Shown: positions 16,671 through 27,840 of the stretch, piece after piece
Position numbering within the stretch: the stretch's first letter is position 1
Layout: the number at the start of each line of letters is the position of its first letter
NCBI RefSeq assembly: GCF_014656545.1
Contig: NZ_BNDS01000003.1
Coordinates: 322,510 to 386,509 of the forward strand
DNA length: 64,000 nucleotides
Direction of reading: 5' to 3'
From: Neobacillus kokaensis
GTDB taxonomy: Bacteria; Bacillota; Bacilli; Bacillales; Cytobacillaceae
The notes under the pieces: generated by a model
Seen by the model: only the letters and a program-made list of their open reading frames with translations
Told to the model about the DNA's origin: nothing
Databases searched by the model: none
Position numbers and translations under genes: made by a program

Positions 16671-17635
16671 AAACCGCAATTTTTAAAGTGGTGAAATCGG
16701 GGCTGCAAACGACTGTGCAAGACTTAGGCAGGGAGGGCTATCAGCAATACGGAATCAGTCCTTCTGGAGCCATGGACCATTTTTCGATGCAAATCGCTAA
16801 TATTTTAGTTGGAAACAGGCTAGGAGAGGCGGTGCTGGAGGCTGCGTTTGTCGGCCCGGAATTAGAGGCACTATGCGATATGACAGTGGCCATTTGCGGC
16901 GGGGAATTTTCGCCTATAGTTGATGGTTGGAAAGTTCCAATGTGGAAGAGTTTTCTTTTGAAAAAAGGCCAGCTTTTATCTATTGGTCCATGCGGAAGTG
17001 GGGCAAGAACCTATATTGCAGCAGCAGGGGGATATGATGTTCCGTTAGTATTAGGGAGTAAGTCGACTTTTTTAAGCAGCAGGTTTGGGGGATATGATGG
17101 ACGTGCGCTGAAAAAAGGGGATATGCTATCTGGTTTTCCCTTTGTTCAAAAGCCGTTTAAAAGGCTGCCTCTTAGTCTAATTCCACAGTATACAAAGCAG
17201 CTGAATGTCAGAGTTATTCTGGGACCACACGAGGAAAGATTCGATGAGGAAAGCATCAAGCGATTTTTTACAGAAAAATATTTGGTTACCCCACAATCCA
17301 ATCGAATGGGATATCAGCTAAAAGGACCAAAGGTAGAACATATTACAGGCCCGGATATTATCTCAGACCCAGTGCCATTTGGCGGCATCCAAGTTCCAGC
17401 AAGCGGCCAGCCAATTATCCTCATGGCAGACCGCCAAACAACCGGCGGCTACACAAGAATTGGCACCGTGATTTCAGCTGATCTTCCGCTGATTGCTCAA
17501 GCGGTGCCTGACACCAATATTACGTTCTCCATGGTATCTATAGAAGAAGCACAGCGTCTATATTTGGAGAGACGCATGCTGTTGAAGCATTTGGCTATAG
17601 CAGCAAAAAACCAAGAACCATCATTTTCAAAGTGA
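16667..17635 (+). CDS. pxpC: 5-oxoprolinase subunit PxpC (KipA family)
   Basis: This 322-residue protein opens with GLQTTVQDLGREGYQQYG and SPSGAMDHFSMQIAN, the biotin-dependent carboxylase-like fold of PxpC/KipA; GGYTRIGTVISADLP lies near the end. It is the third subunit of the 5-oxoprolinase. It is the last gene of the operon, and the terminator stem begins inside its final codons. Confidence 0.94.
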   Translation: MKTAIFKVVKSGLQTTVQDLGREGYQQYGISPSGAMDHFSMQIANILVGNRLGEAVLEAAFVGPELEALCDMTVAICGGEFSPIVDGWKVPMWKSFLLKKGQLLSIGPCGSGARTYIAAAGGYDVPLVLGSKSTFLSSRFGGYDGRALKKGDMLSGFPFVQKPFKRLPLSLIPQYTKQLNVRVILGPHEERFDEESIKRFFTEKYLVTPQSNRMGYQLKGPKVEHITGPDIISDPVPFGGIQVPASGQPIILMADRQTTGGYTRIGTVISADLPLIAQAVPDTNITFSMVSIEEAQRLYLERRMLLKHLAIAAKNQEPSFSK

Positions 17636-17657
17636 AGTTGATGATTCTTGGTTTTTT
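17607..17657 (+). terminator. Terminator after pxpBAC, starting within pxpC
   Basis: AAAACCAAGAA (17607-17617) pairs with TTCTTGGTTTT (17645-17655), with an inner CATCA/TGATG pair. T-rich sequence follows, and it probably also serves the converging MFS gene. Confidence 0.75.
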
Positions 17658-17668
17658 AGTTTGTAATT

Positions 17669-18892
17669 TTAAATTTCCTGTACTTTTGATTGCTGTAGAT
17701 CGTTCTCAACCTTAATCGAAGCTTTTCTTTTCTTCGTATGAAGGAAGTAATAGAGAACTATTCCGATTAATACGTAGAAAGAAAATAAGAAATACAATGA
17801 GCTGTAATCCATTTTTGCTGCGATTAAGCCGACCACAAATGACCCCAGAGCCATCCCTGTATCATAAATGGATAAGAAGGTGGCGGTAGCCAATCCTCTT
17901 TTTCGCGGCTCGGCATCTTGTATCGCAATCGTTTGGAAGGTAGGGAAAAGTGTCCCCCAGCCTAGTCCAATGATTCCGGCGGATAGTAGAAACGTGAATG
18001 CACCGCCGCTTTTGCTTAAAATAAACATTCCAATGGCGAACAAAACAAGACATGGATAGGTAATCACATTTGGACCATAGGCATCTAGCCATTTTCCAGT
18101 AAATGGCCTTGAAAGCAGAAGAACTATCGCGTAAACCACAAAGAAGAGACTGGCTACATTTGCTACATGAATTTCCGTTGCGTAAATCGATATAAACGAA
18201 AGCAGTGCAGAATAGACAATGGCTAGAAAGCTTCCGACAATGGAGATTGGAACTGCTGAAGCCTCAAATAAGCCTTTGATTGAAAATGAGGATAGTACTT
18301 CAATCTCGTTATTTTTTTTCGGCTTTTTGATTTTGACACTAAGTGCTGCAAGCAATGAACCTAAGGAAACAATTCCTGCCAAAGTGAATAAAGTTTGTGA
18401 TCCCCATTGTTGAATTGTCATTAAGCCAATAAAGGGCCCTAGTACCATGGCCATGTTTGTCGATAAAACGAAGTAACCCATTCCCTCACCACGGCGTGAC
18501 GCCGGAATGATATCAGCAACAATTCCCCCCATTGCGGTGGTTGCCATTCCAAATCCGATACCATGTAAAAGACGGATGATTAAAAAGCCAGAAATGGTTG
18601 TTGGAAAAAAGTAAAAAACCGAAACGCCGGCAAAAAGAATGACTGCAGTAAGCAGCACTTTTTTATTCCCGGCCCGTTCAAGCCATTGACCGGCAAGCGG
18701 GCGGGTTACAATAGCCGAAAGCAAAAATATCGTCGTCATTAATCCTGCCTGAGATGCACTTGTATGTAACTCATCCAACGCAAAGGTTGGCAGTGTGACT
18801 AACAGAATATAAAAAGAAAAGAAAACAAAAAAGTTACTTAAAGAAATACTAATAAAATTTTTCGTCCATAATTTTGGTTGACTTTGACTCAT
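17669..18892 (-). CDS. MFS transporter (12 TM) regulated by adjacent MarR
   Basis: This 407-residue protein has 12 hydrophobic segments, RPLAGQWLERAGNKKVL between helices 2 and 3 (MFS motif A variant), and a central basic loop near 190-205. It resembles small-molecule or drug exporters such as B. subtilis YfcJ-type proteins. Its ATG directly follows the stop codon of the marR gene, so it is translated from the same mRNA. The substrate is unknown. Confidence 0.88.
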   Translation of the reverse strand: MSQSQPKLWTKNFISISLSNFFVFFSFYILLVTLPTFALDELHTSASQAGLMTTIFLLSAIVTRPLAGQWLERAGNKKVLLTAVILFAGVSVFYFFPTTISGFLIIRLLHGIGFGMATTAMGGIVADIIPASRRGEGMGYFVLSTNMAMVLGPFIGLMTIQQWGSQTLFTLAGIVSLGSLLAALSVKIKKPKKNNEIEVLSSFSIKGLFEASAVPISIVGSFLAIVYSALLSFISIYATEIHVANVASLFFVVYAIVLLLSRPFTGKWLDAYGPNVITYPCLVLFAIGMFILSKSGGAFTFLLSAGIIGLGWGTLFPTFQTIAIQDAEPRKRGLATATFLSIYDTGMALGSFVVGLIAAKMDYSSLYFLFSFYVLIGIVLYYFLHTKKRKASIKVENDLQQSKVQEI

Positions 18893-19318
18893 TCAATCCA
18901 CCCCTTTTAATAGCTGTTGTAACCAGTTGTATTGTAGTGTAACAAGTTCCTCCTGTGCGGATTGCGGGAGAGATTTAAGCAGTTCCTGGTTCATTTCATT
19001 TACTGCATTTTCCCAATTCGAGTACTCCTGTAATGCTTCATCTGTTAATTGAATATGTCTTTCCCGTTTGTCCTGACCCGGAACCTGCCGGACATAACCT
19101 TGTTTCACAAGGCGCTGAATCGTCCTCGTCATTGGCGGGGCTTCTACAAATAGGTAATCGCAAAGTTCTTTTTGTGTTAATGAGCCTTTCTGTTTTAAAA
19201 CAAAAATAACGGCCCATTGTGAACCGTATAATCCCATTGGTTTTAGTGCTTCATTGAGTTTGTTGGTAAGGTGTCGTGAAAGCTGATGAAGTGTATGGAA
19301 TAGTTGATGGTTAATCAT
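18893..19318 (-). CDS. MarR family transcriptional regulator
   Basis: The product has 141 residues from ATG at 19318, 6 nt after GGAG; an alternative TTG lies at 19330. The winged-helix core shows LTQKELCDYLFVEAPPMTRT (recognition region) and LVKQGYVRQVPGQDKRERHI (wing), typical of MarR. It sits directly upstream of an MFS gene. A palindrome overlapping its own promoter suggests autorepression of both genes, released by a small ligand. Confidence 0.92.
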   Translation of the reverse strand: MINHQLFHTLHQLSRHLTNKLNEALKPMGLYGSQWAVIFVLKQKGSLTQKELCDYLFVEAPPMTRTIQRLVKQGYVRQVPGQDKRERHIQLTDEALQEYSNWENAVNEMNQELLKSLPQSAQEELVTLQYNWLQQLLKGVD

Positions 19319-19342
19319 GATACGCTCCAATCCGAAATTTAG

Positions 19343-19382
19343 TTACCTAGGTAATTATATAGGTGATACAAGAAATTGTCAA
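19343..19382 (-). promoter_or_regulatory. Consensus sigma-A promoter with overlapping MarR-type operator
   Basis: On the minus strand, TTGACA (19382-19377), a 17-nt spacer and TATAAT (19359-19354), both hexamers perfect. The 12-bp palindrome TTACCTAGGTAA (19343-19354) abuts the -10 element and covers the likely start site, an ideal place for repression by the MarR product. Confidence 0.85.
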
Positions 19383-19416
19383 GAAATGTTCACAAATGTA
19401 AGCCTGGAAACGGTTC

Positions 19417-19895
19417 GCGAAATTCTGTTTGGAATTGGCGAAATAAATCGGAAAGTCCGCGAAATTCCGTTCGAAATCGGCGAAATAAATTTGAAAATCG
19501 GCGAAATCCCGTTCGAAGTCGGCGAAATAAATGGACATCGGCGAAATACAGTTCGAAATCGGCGAAATAAATCGGAAAGTCCGCGAAATTCCGTTCGAAT
19601 ATAGGCGGTATAAATTTGAAAATCAGCGAAATTCCGTTCATAAATTGGAAAATCGGCGAAATTCCGTTCGAAGTCGGCGAAATAAATCGGAAAGTCCGCG
19701 AAATTCCGTTCGAAATCGGCGAAATAAATTTGAAAATCGGCGAAATTCCGTTCGAAGTCGGCGAAATAAATGGACATCGGCGAAATACAGTTCAAAATCG
19801 GCGAAATAAATCGGAAAGTCCGCGAAATTCCGTTCGAAATCGGCGAAATAAATTGGAAAATCGGCGAAATTCTATTCAAATCCCGCGAAATAGAA
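19417..19895. repeat. Tandem array with 21-nt period (GCGAAAT units)
   Basis: About 22 units of a 21-nt repeat alternate between GCGAAATTCCGTTCGAAATCG-like and GCGAAATAAATTTGAAAATCG-like forms. Checked GCGA positions: 19417, 19438, 19459, 19480, 19501, 19522, then 19541. Because the period is divisible by three, several frames on both strands stay open and yield artefact proteins. No stem-loop repeat/spacer order is present, so it is not CRISPR. It lies between the metH terminator and the marR promoter. Confidence 0.85.
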
Positions 19896-19906
19896 AAAAA
19901 ATAAAA

Positions 19907-19945
19907 ATAAAAATCCCACGGAATCCAATCTAGATTCCGCGGGAT
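19907..19945 (-). terminator. Terminator of the methionine operon
   Basis: On the minus strand, ATCCCGCGGAAT (19945-19934) pairs with ATTCCGTGGGAT (19924-19913, one G-T pair), followed by TTTTATTTTTA. Confidence 0.85.
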
Positions 19946-19955
19946 GCACCCAAAT

Positions 19956-22900
19956 CTATCTCAATACATTAAAATACCTAGCTTCCGGATGGGCAAATAC
20001 AATCGCCGATACCGAAGCTTCTGGTTCCATCATACAGCCATCAGTTAACTGAACACCAATTTCCTCTGGATGAATCAAGCCAAACAGTTTCTTTTGATCT
20101 TCTAGTTCAGGGCAGGCAGGATAACCGAAGGAGAAACGCTGCCCTTGATATTTTGCTGCAAACCGTTCCTGCATTGTAAACTCAAGCGGATCTGGGAAGC
20201 CCCAGCGGTCGCGCATCTGGCGGTGGATAAACTCAGCAAGGCCTTCCGCACTCTCAAGCGCTAATGACATTAGGGCGTGGGATTCAAGGAAGCGGCCTTC
20301 CGCTTTTAACTGATCTGCCACTTCACGAATGCCACTTCCGCAAGTAACGTTAAAGAAACCAACATAATCCATCACACCGCTGTCAACTGATTTTAAGAAA
20401 TCAGCTAAACAAAGGTGCGGTGCTGAATCTTGACGTGGGAAATCAAAGGTTTCAATTACTTTACTATGGTTTTCTGGGTCATAGATATAAATTTTATTCC
20501 CATCAGACTGTGCAGGGAAAAATTGATACAAGGCACGCGGTGTAATCCAATTGTTCGCAATGGAATCGGCGATTAGCTGGTCCACCATATTCTGTACCTT
20601 CCATGCCTTTTCATCCTTCTCGGCAAGTAATCTAGAGATTTTCCCTTTTACGCCAAGATGATGTCCAAGCAGCATTTGCATATTAATATATGGTTCAATA
20701 TGGGATAAGGAATATGATTTTATTACATGTCGCTTTGTATCCTTTGGAACAAACACCTGAACATCCGTTGATACGGAAGGTTTAGTTTTTACAGCTACAG
20801 AACCGGAAGAACGTACAGGCAGGTCAATAGGTACACTTGCCTTAGCCAATTTTTCCTCTTTTTCTGCGAATAGCTTTTCCTGTTCACCTGGCGTTTGAAG
20901 TTGATTAGCAAGTGATAAGCCATTCATCGCATCCTTTGCATAAAGAACAAGTCCGTCATATTCCTTTGAAATTTTTGTATCAGTAAATTTCCGTGACAGG
21001 GCAGCACCGCCGACAAGAATTGGCAGAGAAATTCCCGCTTCTTTCATATCCTGCGCAGTTAACACCATTTGCTGTGCTGATTTTACCAACAGACCGGAAA
21101 GACCGATCATATCTGGTTTTTCCTCACGAATCGCTTTAATCAAATCGGCTGGGGCAACCTTAATCCCTAGGTCGCGGACATCATAGCCGTTATTGCTCAA
21201 AATAATGTCTACAAGGTTTTTTCCGATATCATGGACATCACCTTTAACCGTTGCTAATAGAACTTTACCTTTAGATGCAGAAACATCACCCTTTTCCATA
21301 TATGGCTCTAAATAAGAAACGGATGCCTTCATGACCTCGGCACTTTGTAAAACTTCAGCAACAATCAGCTGGTTGTCATTAAACAAGCGGCCAACTTCTT
21401 TCATTCCGTTCATTAATGGACCGTTGATAATGTCAAGTGGAGCCGGATATTCGGCAAGGGCCAATTCCAAATCTGGTATCAAACCTTCTTTTGTCCCTTC
21501 GACAACATAATAGGCAAGACGCTCTTCAAGGCTTAGATTGAGAACAGTCGTCTTTGCTTCTTTCTTTTTACCTCGATAAAAGTCAGTAAATAACGCTAGT
21601 GTTTCATCGGTGGTTTGGAATAACAGATCTTCCGCTAATTTAACTTCCTCTGGTGCAATGGAAGCGAATCTTTCAAGCTTCTCAGTATTGACGATGGCAT
21701 AATCAAGACCGGCCTGGGTACAGTGGTACAAGTATACGGAATTCAAAATCTCTCTGCCAACCGGTGGCAGCCCGAAGGAAACATTACTAACACCAAGGAT
21801 GGTTTGCACGCCAGGCAGCTGTTCTTTGATAAGCCTGATTCCTTCTACCGTTGCGTTAGCAGAGCCGATATATTGTTCGTCACCGGTACCAACAGGGAAT
21901 ACCAATGGGTCAAAAATTAAATCCTGTGGCTTTAATTTGTATTTGTTGACCAATATGTCATAAGAGCGTTTGGCGATTTCAAGCTTCTTTTCAGCCGTTA
22001 CTCCCATGCCTTTTTCGTCAATGGTTCCGACGACGACAGCAGCACCGTAGCGGTGAATCAATGGGACAACCGCTTCAAAACGTTCTTCGCCATCCTCAAG
22101 GTTAATCGAATTAATAATGGCTTTCCCTTGTGAATATTTAAGTGCTTTTTCAATGACTTTCTCATCAGTGGAGTCAATGACAAGCGGAACTTTTACTTTT
22201 TTCACAACTTCTTTTATAAAGTTTTCCATATCTTCAAGCTCATCGCGGTCAGGGTTTGCTAGGCAAAGGTCGATTACATGAGCGCCGCCTTTTACCTGGG
22301 CGCGGGCAATTTCTGCTGCCTCTTCAAATTTCCCTTCTACAATTAAGCGTTTGAACTTCCGTGAGCCGATAACATTCGTCCGTTCGCCAACAAAGATTGG
22401 TCTTAAAGTCGGATCATCATAAATGAATGGCTCAATCCCAGAAACCATGTGAGTATTAGATTCCCCAAATTCTCTCGGTGCAAAATCCTTCACTGCTTCA
22501 ACCATTGCCCGGATATGATCCGGTGTTGTACCACAGCAGCCGCCGACAATATTAAGCCAGCCATGAGCCGCAAAATCAGATAATTTTTTCGCTAATGTTT
22601 CTGGTGTTTCGTGGTAATGTCCTTCTTCATCCGGCAGACCGGCATTTGGATAACAGCTGACTGCTGTTCCCGCTAAGCCTGCCAACGAACGGATATGGTC
22701 CTGCATGAATTCAGGACCGGTGGCGCAGTTAAGTCCGACAGCAACAGGATTCATATGCTCAACGGAAATATAGAAGGACTCGATCGATTGCCCCGCAAGC
22801 GTTGTACCCATAGGTTCAATCGTTCCGGAAATAAACAAGGGCAGTGTTTTTCCTGTCTTTGCAAAGGCATTTTGAATGCCGACGTAACCAGCTTTAACAT

Positions 22901-23405
22901 TCAGCATATCCTGGCTTGTTTCGAGCAGCAGCAGGTCAACGCCGCCATCAATTAGTCCAATTGCTTGTTCTTCGTAAGACGCAGATAGTGCATCAAAGGT
23001 AGTTCCACCAGTGACACTCAGCGTTTTGGTCGTCGGCCCCATTGAACCGGCAACATAGCGCGGCCAATCAGCCGTAGATATCTGGTCTGCTTCCGCAACG
23101 GCAATTTGAGCTGCTTTTTTGTTGATTTCATAGGCTTTAAAGCCAAGCTCGTATTCATCAAGGACAATGCTGGTTGCACCAAAGGTATTGGTTTCGATAA
23201 TATCAGCGCCTGCCTCCAAATATTCGCGGTGAATCCTCGCAATCACCTCTGGAGCTGTTAGGTTTAAGTTTTCGTTACAGCCGTCATATTGTTCTCCGCC
23301 AAAGTCTTCTGCGGTAAGATCAGCCTGCTGGAGCATCGTTCCCATTGCCCCGTCCATAACAAGGATGTGTTTTTTCAATTGGTCAGTAAATGGTCGTTTC
23401 GACAT
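19956..23405 (-). CDS. metH: cobalamin-dependent methionine synthase
   Basis: This 1149-residue protein has the full MetH order: homocysteine-binding domain ([10 protein letters not shown] near 20; Zn site GGCCGTTP near 300), pterin-binding domain (about 340-600, [14 protein letters not shown]), B12 cap and B12-binding domains ([14 protein letters not shown] near 725 with the axial His), and a C-terminal AdoMet reactivation domain with [15 protein letters not shown] near the end. It transfers methyl from methyl-tetrahydrofolate to homocysteine. The start was set at ATG 23405 behind GAGGGGG; it overlaps yitJ by 23 nt. Confidence 0.95.
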   Translation of the reverse strand: MSKRPFTDQLKKHILVMDGAMGTMLQQADLTAEDFGGEQYDGCNENLNLTAPEVIARIHREYLEAGADIIETNTFGATSIVLDEYELGFKAYEINKKAAQIAVAEADQISTADWPRYVAGSMGPTTKTLSVTGGTTFDALSASYEEQAIGLIDGGVDLLLLETSQDMLNVKAGYVGIQNAFAKTGKTLPLFISGTIEPMGTTLAGQSIESFYISVEHMNPVAVGLNCATGPEFMQDHIRSLAGLAGTAVSCYPNAGLPDEEGHYHETPETLAKKLSDFAAHGWLNIVGGCCGTTPDHIRAMVEAVKDFAPREFGESNTHMVSGIEPFIYDDPTLRPIFVGERTNVIGSRKFKRLIVEGKFEEAAEIARAQVKGGAHVIDLCLANPDRDELEDMENFIKEVVKKVKVPLVIDSTDEKVIEKALKYSQGKAIINSINLEDGEERFEAVVPLIHRYGAAVVVGTIDEKGMGVTAEKKLEIAKRSYDILVNKYKLKPQDLIFDPLVFPVGTGDEQYIGSANATVEGIRLIKEQLPGVQTILGVSNVSFGLPPVGREILNSVYLYHCTQAGLDYAIVNTEKLERFASIAPEEVKLAEDLLFQTTDETLALFTDFYRGKKKEAKTTVLNLSLEERLAYYVVEGTKEGLIPDLELALAEYPAPLDIINGPLMNGMKEVGRLFNDNQLIVAEVLQSAEVMKASVSYLEPYMEKGDVSASKGKVLLATVKGDVHDIGKNLVDIILSNNGYDVRDLGIKVAPADLIKAIREEKPDMIGLSGLLVKSAQQMVLTAQDMKEAGISLPILVGGAALSRKFTDTKISKEYDGLVLYAKDAMNGLSLANQLQTPGEQEKLFAEKEEKLAKASVPIDLPVRSSGSVAVKTKPSVSTDVQVFVPKDTKRHVIKSYSLSHIEPYINMQMLLGHHLGVKGKISRLLAEKDEKAWKVQNMVDQLIADSIANNWITPRALYQFFPAQSDGNKIYIYDPENHSKVIETFDFPRQDSAPHLCLADFLKSVDSGVMDYVGFFNVTCGSGIREVADQLKAEGRFLESHALMSLALESAEGLAEFIHRQMRDRWGFPDPLEFTMQERFAAKYQGQRFSFGYPACPELEDQKKLFGLIHPEEIGVQLTDGCMMEPEASVSAIVFAHPEARYFNVLR

Positions 23406-25245
23406 AGCTGTTCCCCCTCTGTTCACGTGCTCGCTCTTTAGTATAAAGGGCCAGTTCAAGCGTCAATTCGTATCGTAAAAATGGTGTGATTAAATAGATT
23501 CCATTGAATAAATCCAGGGCAGTGTCAATTAATTGCTTCGTAATTTCAACTCCTTCACGCGCTGCTTGAAGCGGGTTATCGTTGAGTGCAAACATCCGCT
23601 CGCGAATGGAATCAGCAATTTTGATTCCCGGCACTTCATTATGAAGGAACTCTGCATTCTTACTGCTTGTTAATGGCATTAAGCCAATATAGATTGGTGC
23701 TGCCAAATGTTTAGTAGCTTCATAGACTTCAAGCAGCTTTTCTTCAGAAAAAACAGGCTGGGAAATAAAGTAGTCAGCTCCATAGCTGATTTTCTTCTCC
23801 AGACGCTTTACCGCTTTCTCAACTGAGCGGACATTAGGATTAAAGGCAGCAGCGACACTGAACGCTGTTTTCTCTCCTAAATCCTTTCCGGAAAAAGATA
23901 GGCCCTCGTTTAGCTGCTTAATCATTTGTATTAATTCAAATGATGAGACATCGTAAACAGAAGACGCCCCCGGGAAATCTCCTACTCTTGCAGGGTCGCC
24001 GGTAATGGCTAAAACGTCATTCATACCAAGCGTGTGAAGTCCCATTAAGTGAGATTGCAGCCCAATAATATTTCGGTCACGGCAGGCAATATGAATGAGA
24101 GGCCGCATTCCCAGCTCTTGTTTTACTAAATAGCCTAACGATTCATTTGAAATTCTAACGGTTGCAAGAGAATTATCTGCAAGTGTTAACGCATCAATCC
24201 CGGCTTCTTTAAACGCCCTTGCCCCCTCGAAAAATTTATCCGTATTCAGCTTTCTAGGCGGATCTAATTCTACAATAACAGACGGGCGCTTTTTAACAAT
24301 GTCCTGAAGCGGCTCATAATCCCTTTTTGGTGCATGTTCTTCAATGGATATTTGCTTCCGTTCTAATTTTACCACTTTTTCGACAACTGGTGTGCGGTCC
24401 TTTAATCCGGCGGCGAAAGCTCTAATATGCTCCGGCGTTGTTCCGCAGCAGCCGCCGAGCAGCCGAACTCCTTGATTACGGAAGCTTTGTGCAGACTTTC
24501 TAAAGTAATCGGCGTCGCCTTCATAATGAAATTTTCCGTCCGTGTAGGCAGGAAGGCTGGCATTTGGATAAGCAGAAAGATAGGCACGCTTCGGCAGTTC
24601 AATTTGTTCCAGGGCTAATAACATATGATGAGGTCCCAGGCGGCAATTGAGTCCGACTACATCGGCACCAAGCTCTTCAAGCCTTTTTAAAGCATCATTG
24701 GCTGGAGTGCGATTTTGGAGCACACCCGGCTCCTGCATCGAAACTTGAGCAATAATCGGCAGTTTTGTTTCCTTCCGGGCTATCGTCAAGACCGTTTCAA
24801 GCTCATCCAAATCATAGAAGGTTTCCAGCAGCAAGCCATCAACACCCTCTAGTAAAAGACAATACAGCTGCTCACGAAAACTGCGTTTGATTTCTTCTAT
24901 TGTAATGGAGTCAGGTTTGACCCCGCGGTTACCTCCAAGTGTTCCAAGCACGAAAGCATTCGTTTGCGCTGCGGCTTTAGCATGGCGAACTGCCGCACTG
25001 TTAATTTCTTTTACCGAATCTTCTAAGCCATAGCGCTGCAGCTTTAAGTAATTTGCGGCGTACGTATTCGTCTGAATCACATCTGCACCGGCATCGATGT
25101 AAGCACGATGAATCGATTGAATTTGCTCAGGCTCGGAAAGGTTAAGTTCCTCAAAACAGCAATCTGTTCCATATGAATAGAGCAGAGTTCCCATCGCACC
25201 GTCAGCGATCAGAATTTCATTTTTTAATTTATCTAATAAATTCAT
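23383..25245 (-). CDS. yitJ: bifunctional homocysteine S-methyltransferase / methylene-THF reductase
   Basis: This 620-residue protein joins an N-terminal homocysteine methyltransferase domain ([13 protein letters not shown] near 15, [13 protein letters not shown] near 270) to a C-terminal MetF domain (about 320-600, [24 protein letters not shown]), as in B. subtilis YitJ. It supplies methyl-THF for MetH. Three consecutive ATGs begin the frame; the third (25245) has the best distance to AAGGAG. The start lies next to the metC stop codon. Confidence 0.94.
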   Translation of the reverse strand: MNLLDKLKNEILIADGAMGTLLYSYGTDCCFEELNLSEPEQIQSIHRAYIDAGADVIQTNTYAANYLKLQRYGLEDSVKEINSAAVRHAKAAAQTNAFVLGTLGGNRGVKPDSITIEEIKRSFREQLYCLLLEGVDGLLLETFYDLDELETVLTIARKETKLPIIAQVSMQEPGVLQNRTPANDALKRLEELGADVVGLNCRLGPHHMLLALEQIELPKRAYLSAYPNASLPAYTDGKFHYEGDADYFRKSAQSFRNQGVRLLGGCCGTTPEHIRAFAAGLKDRTPVVEKVVKLERKQISIEEHAPKRDYEPLQDIVKKRPSVIVELDPPRKLNTDKFFEGARAFKEAGIDALTLADNSLATVRISNESLGYLVKQELGMRPLIHIACRDRNIIGLQSHLMGLHTLGMNDVLAITGDPARVGDFPGASSVYDVSSFELIQMIKQLNEGLSFSGKDLGEKTAFSVAAAFNPNVRSVEKAVKRLEKKISYGADYFISQPVFSEEKLLEVYEATKHLAAPIYIGLMPLTSSKNAEFLHNEVPGIKIADSIRERMFALNDNPLQAAREGVEITKQLIDTALDLFNGIYLITPFLRYELTLELALYTKERAREQRGNSYVETTIY

Positions 25246-25247
25246 CA

Positions 25248-26435
25248 TCATTCTCCTTGCTGCAGTACCAATTCATTCTGACCAAGCTGTTCCAAGCTTT
25301 GAGAAAAATCTTTGATTAAGTCATCCGGGTTTTCAAGCCCGACAGATAACCTAAGCAGACTGTTTTTGATGCCGCGTTTTTCTCTTTCCGCCTGTGGCAT
25401 GGCAGCATGAGACATTTTTGCCGGATAGGATAAAATTGATTCAACCGCTCCAAGGCTGACTGCAAAGACAGGAATCTTAACGCCCGAAACAAATGTCCTT
25501 AATGCCGCTTCACTTTTTAGTTCAAATGATAATACCGCTCCGGCGCCTTGTGCTTGATCTTGCTGCAATTGATAATGCGGGTGGTCATCAAGTCCAGGAT
25601 AATAGACTCGCTCAATGAGCGGATGTGATTGTAAAAATTCTGCTATTTTTAGAGTTGATTTTTGTGAATGCTCCAGCCGGACACTTAACGTTTTTAATCC
25701 TCTAAGAACAAGCCATGCATCTTGAACGCCAAGGATTGCCCCAAAAGAATTTTGTAAAAATCCAAGCCGTTTTGCTAAATCTTCATCCTTTACAACCGCA
25801 AGGCCGGCCACAACATCACTATGTCCTGATAAAAATTTCGTTGCACTATGGAGCACAATATCAGCTCCAAGTTCTAACGGCCGTTGCAAAGCTGGTGTCA
25901 GAAAGGTATTATCGACAAAGGTCAAAGCGCCGATTTCCTTAGCCATGCTGCTAATAGCTTTGATATCCGTAACTTTTAATAAAGGATTTGATGGGGTTTC
26001 CACATAAAATGCTTTCGTATTCGGCTTAATGGCCTGTTTCACTTGTTCTAAATCGGTCATATCAACGAAAGTGTGTTCAACTCCAAAACGTGTTAGGACC
26101 TCTGTGACCATGCGGAATGTTCCGCCGTACACATCATCGGTAATAACTACATGATCTCCGGCTGACAGCAGGAGAAAGGCTGTTGAAATGGCAGCCATCC
26201 CTGAAGCAAAAGCAAAACCCTTCACACCGCCTTCGAGTTCTGCAATAACATCTTCAAGCGCTTCCCTAGTTGGATTTAAGCTGCGTGCATAGTCATATTT
26301 GCCGAACTGGTCAACATCAAACTGGTGAAATGTAGAGGCATGCTGGATTGGCACACTTACTGCACCTGTTACAGGATCCATTTTATGCTGGTTATGAAGC
26401 AGCCTTGTTTCAAAACAAAATTCTTCCTTTGTCAT
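25248..26435 (-). CDS. metC: cystathionine beta-lyase MetC (PLP)
   Basis: This 395-residue member of the Cys/Met metabolism PLP family has the lysine motif [15 protein letters not shown] near 200 and the earlier [14 protein letters not shown] and ASGMAAIS motifs. It splits cystathionine to homocysteine, pyruvate and ammonia. It overlaps metI by one base and abuts yitJ, as in the B. subtilis metI-metC pair. Separation of beta-lyase from gamma-synthase rests on order and best resemblance. Confidence 0.9.
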   Translation of the reverse strand: MTKEEFCFETRLLHNQHKMDPVTGAVSVPIQHASTFHQFDVDQFGKYDYARSLNPTREALEDVIAELEGGVKGFAFASGMAAISTAFLLLSAGDHVVITDDVYGGTFRMVTEVLTRFGVEHTFVDMTDLEQVKQAIKPNTKAFYVETPSNPLLKVTDIKAISSMAKEIGALTFVDNTFLTPALQRPLELGADIVLHSATKFLSGHSDVVAGLAVVKDEDLAKRLGFLQNSFGAILGVQDAWLVLRGLKTLSVRLEHSQKSTLKIAEFLQSHPLIERVYYPGLDDHPHYQLQQDQAQGAGAVLSFELKSEAALRTFVSGVKIPVFAVSLGAVESILSYPAKMSHAAMPQAEREKRGIKNSLLRLSVGLENPDDLIKDFSQSLEQLGQNELVLQQGE

Positions 26436-27547
26436 TATAATGTCACTCCTTCACTAACTTTGGCCAATGCATGGCTTAGGTCGTTCATTAAATCTTCCGC
26501 ATCTTCAATTCCTACAGAAAAACGTAATAATCGATTGCAAACACCTTGCTGGATACGGATTTCTTCCGGTATATCAGCATGGGTTTGTGTCGCAGGATAG
26601 GTGATAAAGCTCTCCGTACCGCCTAAACTTTCCGCAAAGGTAATCAGCTGTAAATTTTGTAAAAACGGATTTACCCCGGCTTCGTCCTTGATTCTGAAGG
26701 AAAGCATGCCGCCGCGCCCAGGATAAAGGACATCCGTTATACCATCATGGTTTGATAGAAACTCAACAATAGCTTTCGCATTTTTCTCATGTCGTTCCAT
26801 TCTTAGTGATAAAGTCTTCATCCCGCGCATTAATAGCCAGGAATCAAACGGGCTTAGAACTCCGCCGGCTCCATTATGATGAAATGCAAGTGATGTACAT
26901 AGCTCTTCACCTTTAGCAACAATCAGTCCGGCAAGCACATCATTATGGCCGCCTAAATATTTCGTCGCACTATGGATCACGATATCGGCACCCAGCTTGA
27001 TTGGCTGTTGTAGAAGCGGTGTATAGAAAGTATTGTCAACAATTAATAAAATTCCGTGACGTTTGGCAACATCAGCGATTGCAGAAATATCTGCCTGCTG
27101 CATAAGTGGATTTGTCGGCGTCTCAAGGAAAATGGCCTTTGTTTGTGGCGTGATTCTACTCTCAACTGCTTCCGGGCTGCATGTATCGACATAATGACAG
27201 TTCAACCCCCATTTTTTGAACCCCTGCTCCAATAAACGGTAGGTTCCGCCATATAAATCCTCACTGACTAACCATTCATCACCAGATTGGAATAAGGAAA
27301 GAATGGTAAAAATAGCAGCCATCCCAGAACTGCAGGCGAAGCCTTGGTCACCGCCTTCAAGATCGGCAATAGTTTTTTCAAGAAGTTGGCGCGTCGGGTT
27401 CCCTGTGCGTGAATAATCAAACCCTGTTGATTGGCCGATTCCTGCATGGCGATAAGCTGTTGAAAAATAAACAGGGGGATTTACCGTACCCGTTGCTGTT
27501 TCACTGCGGTTTCCTATTTGAGCTAGTTTCGTATCAATTTTGTACAT
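26435..27547 (-). CDS. metI: cystathionine gamma-synthase / O-acetylhomoserine thiolyase MetI
   Basis: This 370-residue PLP enzyme carries FDYSRTGNPTRQLLE near 45, SSGMAAIFT, and the lysine motif SATKYLGGHNDVLAG near 190. It condenses an acylated homoserine with cysteine, or sulfide, at the start of methionine synthesis. The start was set at ATG 27547, 8 nt after AAAGGAG. It is the first gene of the operon, directly behind the S-box terminator. Confidence 0.91.
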   Translation of the reverse strand: MYKIDTKLAQIGNRSETATGTVNPPVYFSTAYRHAGIGQSTGFDYSRTGNPTRQLLEKTIADLEGGDQGFACSSGMAAIFTILSLFQSGDEWLVSEDLYGGTYRLLEQGFKKWGLNCHYVDTCSPEAVESRITPQTKAIFLETPTNPLMQQADISAIADVAKRHGILLIVDNTFYTPLLQQPIKLGADIVIHSATKYLGGHNDVLAGLIVAKGEELCTSLAFHHNGAGGVLSPFDSWLLMRGMKTLSLRMERHEKNAKAIVEFLSNHDGITDVLYPGRGGMLSFRIKDEAGVNPFLQNLQLITFAESLGGTESFITYPATQTHADIPEEIRIQQGVCNRLLRFSVGIEDAEDLMNDLSHALAKVSEGVTL

Positions 27548-27570
27548 GACGCACACTCCTTTAAATAAAT

Positions 27571-27738
27571 AAAAAAAAGTCTTCTATAAGAAGAAGACTT
27601 TTGTATGTATGAACCAATTGTCATTCTTCTTATCTTGCAAATTAGTCATTTGCAGGACTTAGCACCTTTTCAATGAAAAACCATTGAAGGTTGCTGAGGT
27701 TTCATCGGGCCCTTCCCTCTACCTCTCTTGATAAGAAT
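27571..27738 (-). promoter_or_regulatory. SAM-I (S-box) riboswitch with terminator
   Basis: On the minus strand the leader shows the S-box core: CTTATCAAGAGAGGTAGAGG, then GGGCCCGATGAAACC, CAGCAACC, the variable P3 stem TTCAATG/CATTGAA, AAGGTGCTAAGTCC, and a closing GATAAG. The expression platform ends in AAGTCTTCT/AGAAGACTT (27600-27577) with a T run. High SAM should terminate transcription before metI. Confidence 0.97.
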
Positions 27739-27760
27739 TTAATATTTAGATTATTTATTA

Positions 27761-27789
27761 AATTTACTACAGTAAAGCTGTGGTGTCAA
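27761..27789 (-). promoter_or_regulatory. Promoter of the S-box methionine operon
   Basis: Minus strand TTGACA (27789-27784), 17-nt spacer, TAAATT (27766-27761); the riboswitch starts about 23 nt downstream. Confidence 0.6.
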
Positions 27790-27840
27790 ATTAATTCTCC
27801 TACATTCTGTTTTGCGTTATTGCTTTTTTAACCGATTTTT

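Noticed and set aside
19417..19895. Possible CRISPR array
   Set aside because: Units are contiguous and 21 nt long, without unique spacers of 30-40 nt, and no cas genes are present.
19317..19933. Several overlapping open frames of 60-166 codons on both strands
   Set aside because: They arise because the 21-nt repeat keeps frames open; the proteins are monotonous heptad repeats with no ribosome sites.
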